Assembly: GCA_015520985.1 (NCBI GenBank)
Contig: WAOY01000112.1
Location: forward strand, 1 to 9,144
DNA length: 9,144 bases
From: DHVE2 group archaeon
GTDB taxonomy: Archaea; Thermoplasmatota; Thermoplasmata; Thermoplasmatales; Aciduliprofundaceae
Direction: 5' to 3'
Under the pieces are notes generated by a model. It did no database searches. It was not told where the DNA came from and saw only the letters and a list, made by a program, of their open reading frames with translations. The first letter of the stretch is position 1. Each line of letters begins with the position of its first letter. The position numbers and the translations under genes are program-made. Shown piece by piece: positions 1 to 4,691 of this stretch.

Positions 1-97
1 ACTTTATATGGGGCAGTTGCCCCCAAAATTCACAACTGGTGCTGTATAAGACGGGGTTTCTAAATTTTATATCTCTGAAATAATGTTTACTAAAAAG
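1..97. other. Intergenic left edge, no gene seen
   Basis: No convincing reading frame or RNA gene was found here. A short GC-rich inverted repeat lies at 10-23 (GGGGC, 4-nt loop AGTT, GCCCC) just after a TATA-like TTTATAT at 3-9. The repeat could be a terminator stem for a gene outside the window, or part of a promoter region. Nothing in the sequence decides between these. The rest is AT-rich and includes the T-tract downstream of the tRNA gene. Confidence 0.4.
92..96 (-). terminator. Poly-T terminator of tRNA-Trp
   Basis: Read on the minus strand, a run of five T residues begins 2 nt after the discriminator base of the tRNA. Archaeal RNA polymerase stops at short U-tracts without needing a hairpin, and more T-rich sequence follows. 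Position and composition fit the end of the pre-tRNA transcript. No CCA is encoded. Confidence 0.5.
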
Positions 98-235
98 TGG
101 GGGCACTGGGATTCGAACCCAGGTCCGCGGGTCACTCCTGCGGGTCAGCGCTCCAGTTAGTCATCATTGTTCAGCTGACCCTCTTTTCATCACGTAACTG
201 GAGCCCGCCAGGATGCCTGACTACCCCATGCCCCC
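98..235 (-). tRNA. trnW: tRNA-Trp (anticodon CCA) with a 65-nt intron
   Basis: Exon 1 is 198-235 (38 nt) and exon 2 is 98-132 (35 nt), giving a 73-nt mature tRNA without encoded CCA. Visible elements are the acceptor stem GGGGGCA/TGCCCCC with discriminator A73, a weak D stem (GGGT/TCCT, with a G-U pair and a T-T mismatch), the D loop AGTCAGGCA, the anticodon stem GCGGG/CCCGC, the loop CTCCAGA with anticodon CCA, a 4-nt variable region GGAC, and the T arm CTGGG-TTCGAAT-CCCAG. The intron lies between G37 and A38, the canonical archaeal site. The junctions can fold as a bulge-helix-bulge: 3-nt bulges AGT and TGA flank a 4-bp helix CTCC/GGAG, which the archaeal splicing endonuclease would cut. 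The gene has its own TATA promoter and is followed by a T-tract. Trp identity rests on the CCA anticodon, and A73 is consistent with it. Confidence 0.95.
133..197 (-). ncRNA. Box C/D guide RNA inside the tRNA-Trp intron
   Basis: In intron numbering, box C GTGATGA is at 5-11, box D' CTGA at 24-27, box C' ATGATGA at 31-37 and box D CTGA at 50-53. Each guide region is exactly 12 nt and the D'-C' spacer is 3 nt. The D guide (CTAACTGGAGCG) pairs over 10 nt with exon G31-G37 plus intron nt 1-3, and its fifth nucleotide before box D pairs with C34. The D' guide contains GGGTCA, which pairs with the last two intron nucleotides plus A38-C41, and its fifth nucleotide before D' pairs with C39. By the box D+5 rule this predicts 2'-O-methylation of C34 and C39 on the unspliced precursor. 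The same arrangement is known from the tRNA-Trp intron of Haloferax volcanii and other euryarchaea (targets C34 and U39). The RNA would assemble with L7Ae, Nop5 and fibrillarin. Confidence 0.93.
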
Positions 236-260
236 ACGCAAGTAGGGTATTTTCATCAAG

Positions 261-277
261 CATATAAATCTTACTCC
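261..277 (-). promoter_or_regulatory. BRE + TATA promoter of tRNA-Trp
   Basis: On the minus strand the sequence GGAGTAAGATTTATATG combines a purine-rich TFB recognition element (GTAAGA) with a TATA box (TTTATATG). It is centred about 30 bp upstream of tRNA nucleotide 1 at 235, which allows a very short 5' leader. Sixteen of these bases (262-277) recur identically in front of eL41 at 520-535. Confidence 0.75.
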
Positions 278-378
278 AGGTACCGCAGTATTGAAGATCT
301 TAGACAACGCCCTGTGAAAATAGCCGTTAAAAAGCGAAATATCCCGAGAGGCAGTAAAATAACGCGAAATAATTTAAA

Positions 379-486
379 TCAGCGCTTGTTCGCCCTTCTC
401 TGCCTCTTCAGGCGGCGCATCTTCTTTTTTCTCCACTTCCAACGCATCTTCCCGCGCTTTTTCCAGTCTCTTGAACTCCTCTTCAT
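379..486 (-). CDS. rpl41e: Large-subunit ribosomal protein eL41
   Basis: This 35-residue protein begins [18 protein letters not shown] and ends in [12 protein letters not shown]. It is almost entirely Lys/Arg with three Trp. The composition, the WKK-G-MRWKW core and the RRLKRQRR tail match the eL41 family, which is a single short helix bound to rRNA at the subunit interface, usually 25-37 residues long. It is too short for most ORF callers. Support beyond similarity is a minus-strand TATA box about 37 bp upstream of the ATG, a short leader with a GGTG Shine-Dalgarno match about 7 nt before the start, and T-rich sequence after the TGA. A 64-codon frame on the opposite strand over the same bases lacks any recognisable family and is taken as a shadow. 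The gene stands alone, 143 bp upstream of tRNA-Trp on the same strand. Confidence 0.88.
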   Translation of the reverse strand: MKRSSRDWKKRGKMRWKWRKKKMRRLKRQRRANKR

Positions 487-518
487 CTCGACACCAATTG
501 CGGGATAATTGGAACACC

Positions 519-535
519 AATATAAATCTTACTCC
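519..535 (-). promoter_or_regulatory. BRE + TATA promoter of eL41
   Basis: Read on the minus strand, GGAGTAAGATTTATATT places a TATA box at about 520-527 with a purine-rich BRE directly upstream. A start site about 26 bp downstream falls near 497, giving a leader of roughly 11 nt that carries GGTG before the eL41 ATG. Bases 520-535 are identical to the tRNA-Trp promoter core at 262-277. The TATA is close to symmetric, but the BRE lies on the eL41 side. Confidence 0.7.
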
Positions 536-543
536 CGCGGTGC

Positions 544-560
544 TGAGAAAAAGTTAATAG
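544..560 (+). promoter_or_regulatory. Possible weak promoter of pgk
   Basis: A purine stretch GAGAAAAAG (BRE-like) is followed by TTAATAG, an imperfect TATA element centred near 556. A start about 25 bp downstream coincides with the ATG at 580, which suggests a leaderless pgk mRNA. The alternative is plus-strand use of the eL41 TATA at 520-527, with a start near 550 and the upstream ATG at 565. The element is weak, so this call is tentative. Confidence 0.4.
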
Positions 561-579
561 GGTAATGCGATTTAGACCT

Positions 580-1806
580 ATGAAGTACCTCACCATGGAC
601 GACTTCGACCTGGGGGGCAAAACGGTGTTCGTGCGGGTGGACGTAAATTCCCCCCTCGATCCCATATCCGGGATGATCCTGGACTATTCCCGCTTTGAAG
701 CGCACAGAAGAACGCTTCTAGAACTCAAGAACTCAAAGGTCGTTATCCTGGCGCACCAGAGCAGGCCGGGAAAGAGGGATTACGTGAGCCTCAGACACCA
801 CGCGGATGTTTTCACTAAGATCATCGGTAGGAGGGTTCATTTCGTGGAAGATCTCTTCGGTGAACTTGCAAGGGATAGAATAGAGAATATGAACCGTGGA
901 GAGTACCTTCTCCTGGAGAACACACGTTTCTACGCGGAGGAGTACTGCTTGAAAAAGGGTGATTTTGATGAGACGAATATCGTGAGGAATCTCGCCCCTC
1001 TGGGTGATTTCTTCATCAACGATGCTTTTGCCGCCGCGCACCGCGCACAGACGACGCTAGTGGGCTTCGCGGGCAGGATGCCCATGCTCGCCGGCAGGCT
1101 GATGGAGAGGGAGATAGTGATGCTCACGAGGTTCATGGAGATGGAAGAGCGCCCCAAAATTGCGGTTTTCGGCGGTGCCAAGGCAGAAGACTCAATAAAG
1201 GTGATGGAGAGCTTTCTCCAGCGGGGAATCGTGGACAAGGTGCTCACTGGTGGCGTTGTGGCATACTTCTTCCTCATGGCCGCAGGGTACGATATTGGGG
1301 AGGGGAGCATGGCATATCTCCGGAGGGAATTTGACAACTACGAGGAGTACGTGTCCAGGGCAAAGAGGCTACTGGACGAGTACGGGGAGAGCATAGAGAT
1401 GCCCGTCGACCTCGTTGTGAATGACAACGGCAGGAGGAAAGCCCTCACGATAGACGAACTCCCCAGCGACAAGCCGATATACGACATAGGCCTCGATACT
1501 GCAATAAGGTACATGAATATCGCCAGGGAGGCGAAGGGCATAGTACTCAATGGTCCCATGGGAGTCTTCGAAATCCCTGAATTTGAAGTGGGCACTCTGG
1601 AGGTGTACAAGGGTATAGCGGAATCTAGGGCGTTCAAAGTGGCGGGAGGGGGCCACACAATAGCAGCGCTTGAGAAGTACGGGCTCAAAAAGTACTTCGA
1701 CCACGTGAGCACAGGCGGCGGTTCACTCATAACCTTCCTCTCCGGCGGGAAAATGCCCGTGCTGGAAGCGCTGGAAGAATCGTACAAGAAATTCGCCCCT
1801 AGATGA
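580..1806 (+). CDS. pgk: Phosphoglycerate kinase
   Basis: The enzyme interconverts 1,3-bisphosphoglycerate + ADP and 3-phosphoglycerate + ATP in the cytosol, in glycolysis and gluconeogenesis. The 408-residue length is normal for archaeal PGK. Motifs in order: substrate loop RVDVNSP (19-25), HQSRPGKRD (59-67), ENTRF (113-117), the basic-patch region INDAFAAAHR (146-155), nucleotide-binding FGGAK (197-201), the conserved LNGPMGVFE (323-331), AGGGHT (355-360) and the STGGGS glycine-rich phosphate loop (377-382). I chose ATG 580 over ATG 565 because archaeal homologues begin close to MxxLTxDDFD, no strong Shine-Dalgarno favours 565, and 580 sits where a leaderless start would fall. The upstream start would only add MRFRP. 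The gene is monocistronic in this window. Its last 8 bp overlap the end of convergent corA. Confidence 0.95.
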   Translation: MKYLTMDDFDLGGKTVFVRVDVNSPLDPISGMILDYSRFEAHRRTLLELKNSKVVILAHQSRPGKRDYVSLRHHADVFTKIIGRRVHFVEDLFGELARDRIENMNRGEYLLLENTRFYAEEYCLKKGDFDETNIVRNLAPLGDFFINDAFAAAHRAQTTLVGFAGRMPMLAGRLMEREIVMLTRFMEMEERPKIAVFGGAKAEDSIKVMESFLQRGIVDKVLTGGVVAYFFLMAAGYDIGEGSMAYLRREFDNYEEYVSRAKRLLDEYGESIEMPVDLVVNDNGRRKALTIDELPSDKPIYDIGLDTAIRYMNIAREAKGIVLNGPMGVFEIPEFEVGTLEVYKGIAESRAFKVAGGGHTIAALEKYGLKKYFDHVSTGGGSLITFLSGGKMPVLEALEESYKKFAPR

Positions 1807-2545
1807 TCCTCTTTCTGCGGAAATATATCACCATGGCCACCGCAATTATGAGCATCAGGGAGAGGGTGAAATAGTAGCCGTAGTACCAATGGAGCTCCGG
1901 CATGTTCCTGAAGTTCATCCCGTATATCCCTGTGATGAGGGTGAGGGGCATCATTATCGTCGCTATTACCGTGAGGATCTTCATAACTTCGTTCATCTTC
2001 GCGGAGAGTGTGTTCTGCATCAGCTGTATTGCGGTGGTGGTGGCGTCCACCAGGTACTCCACGCTCTCTATCATCTCATTGACATCCCGGAGTATGCGGC
2101 GCATCTCGCCGCGGTAATAATTCTCATCTATAGCCGTCTCCACCATGTTGCGCAGCCGAATATAATCGCGATGCATGTGAAAAAGATTCTTCTTTATCGC
2201 CAGTATGCTTCTAAGAAGATCCCGGGAATATTCCTGTATGGACGCATTCTGGAGTTTTTCCACCTTATCCTCGAGCCTGTCGATGGTCCTGTACTCGTTC
2301 TGGAGAAGACTCCACGCCACCTGCGCTATGTTATCGTGCCTTGTGAGAAGGTTCTTTGTGCGTTCGATGACCTCCCTGGACGCCTTTATTACTATCTTTC
2401 CCTCCTCCTCGGAAACGCTCACCGACCCGCGGGAGAATTCCCGGTCGTAGAAATGGAGCCTCAGAATTATAACTATGCGCTCATCCTTGATCACAACCCT
2501 GTTTCTCCCTGTTACCTCCTCCTCAACTATGGAGATTTCAGGCAT
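1799..2545 (-). CDS. corA: CorA-family divalent cation (Mg2+) channel
   Basis: This 248-residue protein would form a membrane pentamer carrying Mg2+ (or Co2+/Ni2+) into the cell. The hallmark YGMNF is at the end of the first membrane helix, with GMN at 209-211, followed by the periplasm-side loop containing MPEL. The two membrane helices lie at about 189-208 and 224-242, and the protein ends in a basic tail RRKRII. Residues 1-185 form the soluble domain: a beta-rich N-terminal part, then long charged helices that would make the stalk funnel. The protein is shorter than classical bacterial CorA (about 316 aa), with a reduced N-terminal domain. Substrate selectivity cannot be read from sequence. 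The ATG is about 26 bp from the TATA centre, so a leaderless start is likely. It lies downstream of guaA on the same strand but has its own promoter. Confidence 0.92.
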   Translation of the reverse strand: MPEISIVEEEVTGRNRVVIKDERIVIILRLHFYDREFSRGSVSVSEEEGKIVIKASREVIERTKNLLTRHDNIAQVAWSLLQNEYRTIDRLEDKVEKLQNASIQEYSRDLLRSILAIKKNLFHMHRDYIRLRNMVETAIDENYYRGEMRRILRDVNEMIESVEYLVDATTTAIQLMQNTLSAKMNEVMKILTVIATIMMPLTLITGIYGMNFRNMPELHWYYGYYFTLSLMLIIAVAMVIYFRRKRII

Positions 2546-2549
2546 AGAT

Positions 2550-2556
2550 AAAAAAA
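2550..2556 (-). terminator. T7 tract, likely end of the tfb-guaA transcript
   Basis: On the minus strand seven consecutive T residues lie 24 nt past the guaA stop codon and 4 nt before the corA ATG. A run of this length is typical of archaeal intrinsic termination. It lies between the corA TATA box and the corA start, so a leaderless corA transcript would begin just after it and escape it. Confidence 0.5.
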
Positions 2557-2566
2557 GCGGAGAACG

Positions 2567-2580
2567 TATTTAAATCTTCG
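2567..2580 (-). promoter_or_regulatory. BRE + TATA promoter of corA
   Basis: The minus-strand sequence CGAAGATTTAAATA has a purine-rich BRE (CGAAGA) followed by TATA box TTTAAATA (2567-2574). Its centre is 26 bp from the corA ATG, the normal archaeal TATA-to-start distance, which predicts a leaderless mRNA. The element begins immediately after the guaA stop codon (2581-2583). Confidence 0.7.
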
Positions 2581-3144
2581 CTACTTCCTGGCCAGATTCA
2601 GGAAGTTCTGAAAGATCTTGTCGCCGTACTCAGTGTGCTCGACCTCTGGGTGGAACTGCACCCCGTATATGGGCTTAGAGGGATGCTTCACCGCCTGGTA
2701 CCTGCAGTTCCTGGAACTCGCCAGGGGGATGAGGGGGCCGGGGTCCTTTATCTCGTCGTTGTGGCTCTCCCAAACAACTATCTTCGCGGGAATCCCTTCG
2801 AAAAGCTCGTCGGGATCGTGTATTTCTATTTCCGTCTTTCCATACTCCGGGAACTCGGCGGGCCCGCATCTACCTCCGAAGTGCTCCGCAATAAGCTGGG
2901 CACCCACGCATATGCCGAGTATGGGCACATCCAGTTCGTCAAGATATGCATCCTGCAGCCCCAGTTTGTCCTTCTCGTAGAATATGCTCGGGGCGCCGCC
3001 CGAAAGCACTACCGCGTCCACACTGTTGAACTCTGAGAGGGGAGTGGTGTTCGGAACGATCTTTGCGTCAACCCCCAGGTACTTCAGGACCCTCCACTCC
3101 CTGTGGGTCCACTGTCCACCGTTGTCCACGACGTAGACCTTCAT
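2581..3144 (-). CDS. guaAA: GMP synthase, glutamine amidotransferase subunit A
   Basis: This 187-residue class I glutaminase releases ammonia from glutamine for the amination of XMP to GMP by a separate ATP-pyrophosphatase subunit. Archaea often encode the two halves separately, and the synthetase subunit is not in this window. Visible motifs are the oxyanion-loop region LSGGAPS (47-53), the nucleophile Cys79 in GICVGAQLIA (77-86), the WESHND segment (125-130), and His165/Glu167 of the catalytic triad in GVQFHPEVEHT (161-171). The length is right for the stand-alone subunit. The ATG at 3144 lies 9 bp after the tfb stop, with a GAGGGA Shine-Dalgarno element starting inside that stop codon, so co-transcription and translational coupling with tfb are likely. 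The closest alternatives, para-aminobenzoate or anthranilate synthase glutaminases, are less likely given these motifs. Confidence 0.93.
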   Translation of the reverse strand: MKVYVVDNGGQWTHREWRVLKYLGVDAKIVPNTTPLSEFNSVDAVVLSGGAPSIFYEKDKLGLQDAYLDELDVPILGICVGAQLIAEHFGGRCGPAEFPEYGKTEIEIHDPDELFEGIPAKIVVWESHNDEIKDPGPLIPLASSRNCRYQAVKHPSKPIYGVQFHPEVEHTEYGDKIFQNFLNLARK

Positions 3145-3153
3145 GGACTTCCC

Positions 3154-4086
3154 TCACTTCGTTATCGCTTCGAGATTAAGTGCGGAGGATATTTCCTTGT
3201 ACCTGTTGCGTATGGTGACCTCCGTGACCCCGGCCACGTCCGCGATCTCCTTCTGCGTCCTGGGCTGGTTCATCATGTTTGCCGCGATGTAAATGGCCGC
3301 GGCTGCAACCCCCGTTGGGCCCTTCCCGGAGGTTATGCCCATCTCCGTGGCCTTCCTCACGACTTCCTCCGCCTTCATCGCCACGTTCTTGTCCAACTTG
3401 AGCTTACTGCAGAACTGGTTGATGTACGAGGTCGCGGTCGTGGGCTTAAGATTGAGGTTCAGCTCCTTGGTGAGGTGCCTGTACGCGCGCCCTATCTTCT
3501 TCTTGTTAAGCTCGCTTGCCTTCGCAACTTCATCAAGGGTTCTGGGCATCCCCACCTTGCGGCACGCCGCATATATGCTCGCTGCCACTATGCTCTCTAT
3601 GCTCCTTCCCCGTATCAGGTTCTTCTCGACTGCCTTGCGATAGATTATCGCTGCGGTCTCGCGCACATCTTTGGGCAATCCCATGCGGCTCGAGACGTTG
3701 TTCAATTCCTGGAGAGCAACGGAAAGATTCCTCTCCGCCGCATTGCTGACGCGGATCCTCTGGTGCCACTTCCGAACGCGATAAATCTGCGCCCTGTTCT
3801 TGTGGGGGATCCTCTTCCCGTAGGAGTCCTTGTTGCTCCACGAGATCTCCGTCGCCAATCCTTTGTCGTGGGACAGGAAGGTCATCGGAGCGCCAGTTCT
3901 GGCGCGAGCGGACTCCTGCTCCTTGTCAAAGGCCCTCCATTCCGGTCCTTGATCTATGAAAGAATCCTCGATGACGCTTCCGCAGTCAGCGCAATAGAGT
4001 TCTCCCTTCTCATAATCCCAGACCAGGTGAGTGGATCCGCACTCGGGGCAGACCCTTGGTAAATCCTCCTTCGGTTTCTTTGCCAT
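3154..4086 (-). CDS. tfb: Transcription initiation factor B (TFB/TFIIB)
   Basis: This 310-residue factor bridges TBP-TATA DNA and RNA polymerase. The N-terminal zinc ribbon uses C13-x2-C16 and C32-x2-C35. The B-reader/linker follows, with a charged [17 protein letters not shown] segment (61-77). Two cyclin folds cover about 115-205 and 213-305. The second contains the BRE-recognition helix-turn-helix, [20 protein letters not shown] (277-296). All expected domains are present and the length is typical. ATG 4086 is chosen because GGTGATG lies only 2 nt before it and because homologues start just ahead of the ribbon. The upstream in-frame TTG at 4113 would add nine residues with no such signal. 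guaA follows after 9 bp. The genome may hold further TFB paralogues, which this window cannot show. Confidence 0.96.
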   Translation of the reverse strand: MAKKPKEDLPRVCPECGSTHLVWDYEKGELYCADCGSVIEDSFIDQGPEWRAFDKEQESARARTGAPMTFLSHDKGLATEISWSNKDSYGKRIPHKNRAQIYRVRKWHQRIRVSNAAERNLSVALQELNNVSSRMGLPKDVRETAAIIYRKAVEKNLIRGRSIESIVAASIYAACRKVGMPRTLDEVAKASELNKKKIGRAYRHLTKELNLNLKPTTATSYINQFCSKLKLDKNVAMKAEEVVRKATEMGITSGKGPTGVAAAAIYIAANMMNQPRTQKEIADVAGVTEVTIRNRYKEISSALNLEAITK

Positions 4087-4088
4087 AA

Positions 4089-4095
4089 CATCACC
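4089..4095 (-). promoter_or_regulatory. Shine-Dalgarno site that sets the tfb start
   Basis: GGTGATG on the minus strand matches the archaeal anti-Shine-Dalgarno end of 16S rRNA and sits directly before the ATG at 4086. It supports that start over the upstream TTG at 4113. It also shows that tfb has a leader, of roughly 20 nt as judged from the TATA position. Confidence 0.65.
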
Positions 4096-4130
4096 CACAA
4101 ATCCCTTGTGCAAACAACCTTAGCGCTCAT

Positions 4131-4148
4131 CATATTTAAAACTTACTG
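4131..4148 (-). promoter_or_regulatory. BRE + TATA promoter of tfb (and guaA)
   Basis: On the minus strand CAGTAAGTTTTAAATATG contains a purine-rich BRE (CAGTAAG) and an AT-rich TATA box (TTTTAAATA). Transcription would begin near 4108. The AGTAAG preceding the TATA is shared with the eL41 and tRNA-Trp promoters. Confidence 0.6.
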
Positions 4149-4185
4149 ATGTCCTGCGCCGGAGGAGCCAATATATCTGCGGATT

Positions 4186-4206
4186 GCGGAAGAATAAAAT
4201 AATATG
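4186..4206 (+). promoter_or_regulatory. Likely promoter of the pilin-like gene
   Basis: The purine-rich segment GCGGAAGAA is followed by TAAAATAATAT, an extended TATA-like stretch centred near 4200. A start about 25 bp downstream coincides with the ATG at 4224, so a leaderless transcript is expected. A second TATA-like element, AATATAT near 4170-4176, is an alternative that would give a longer leader. The region is divergent from the tfb promoter. Confidence 0.5.
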
Positions 4207-4223
4207 AGTGCATACGCATAAAT

Positions 4224-4685
4224 ATGGGGCATCGCGCTGATAGTGGTGGACTCGGCATCGGTTCGCTCATGGTTTACATAGCGATAGTGGCGATAATTGC
4301 GATGGTATCGCTCATCGTCATCCTGAACATCACCCTCACCATGCCGCCGCCCAAGAGCGAGATGGAGGTGAAGTACTTCATAGGCGGTGAGGAAGTGGAC
4401 AGGATCGTTTGCACCCTTCATGATTCCAGGGGCTACGCCTACTACGACTACGTGAACAACTCGGTGATACTGGACATACTCGTCCTTAAGGACGGAAAGC
4501 CCCAGGTGGGGGTGTGGGTAACCATATCTGGATGTGGCATCACCAGCGAATCTGCCCAGACCGACGCGCATGGATTTGCGCACCTGAACATAAGGGACGT
4601 GAACCTTCCCCCGGGGATCGATAGGGATCACATAACTGTAAGCGTCCTGGGTCATACCTTCCAGCTGGATGTGGTGAGAGGATAA
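4224..4685 (+). CDS. Archaellin/type IV pilin-like protein with C-terminal beta-rich domain
   Basis: A 153-residue protein, probably an exported filament subunit or minor pilin. The start MGHRADSGG followed by LGIGSLMVYIAIVAIIA resembles a class III signal peptide. The likely prepilin-peptidase cut is between Gly9 and Leu10, and the 10-37 hydrophobic helix closely recalls the archaellin N-terminus (GIGTLIVFIAM-type). Residues 45-153 form a polar, beta-rich domain. The part at 84-122 (LDILVLKDGKPQVGVWVTISG, then TDAHGFAHLNI) looks like an Ig-like/carboxypeptidase-regulatory repeat: variable edge, G-V-V strand, then T-D-x-x-G-x-A. Cys63 and Cys104 could form a disulfide. NNS (78-80) is a possible N-glycosylation sequon. 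The gene converges on tadC with 6 bp between stop codons, which suggests it is a client of that machine. I do not recognise a named family, and a membrane-anchored non-filament protein is possible. Confidence 0.7.
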   Translation: MGHRADSGGLGIGSLMVYIAIVAIIAMVSLIVILNITLTMPPPKSEMEVKYFIGGEEVDRIVCTLHDSRGYAYYDYVNNSVILDILVLKDGKPQVGVWVTISGCGITSESAQTDAHGFAHLNIRDVNLPPGIDRDHITVSVLGHTFQLDVVRG

Positions 4686-4691
4686 AAAAAA
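4684..4691 (-). terminator. T8 tract after tadC
   Basis: Read on the minus strand, eight consecutive T residues directly precede the inverted stop codon of the convergent pilin gene and start right after the tadC TGA. It is a strong candidate for intrinsic termination of the tadA-tadC transcript. On the plus strand it is an A-run, so it would not stop the pilin transcript, which may read into antisense of tadC. Confidence 0.6.

Noticed and set aside
133..197. A homing endonuclease or mobile intron in the tRNA
   Set aside because: At 65 nt the intron is too short to code for one, and its whole length is explained by box C/D elements and the bulge-helix-bulge splice junctions.
314..508. 64-codon plus-strand frame in the left intergenic region
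   Set aside because: It is antisense to eL41, its Phe/Arg-rich product is what the reverse of a Lys/Arg-rich gene gives, and no Shine-Dalgarno or TATA element fits it.
565..579. Upstream ATG of pgk adding MRFRP
   Set aside because: Archaeal homologues align from the second Met, and the weak promoter places a leaderless start at 580. It remains possible if the TATA at 520-527 is used on the plus strand.
1889..2551. 220-codon plus-strand frame opposite corA
   Set aside because: It mirrors corA, is rich in His and Tyr as reverse-strand shadows are, and corA has clear family motifs.
3103..4062. 319-codon plus-strand frame opposite tfb
   Set aside because: It lies entirely antisense to an intact TFB with all expected domains, and its product has no recognisable motif or consistent secondary-structure pattern.
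4087..4113. TTG start at 4113 for tfb
   Set aside because: The ATG at 4086 has GGTGATG just before it, and the extra nine residues include that ribosome binding site.
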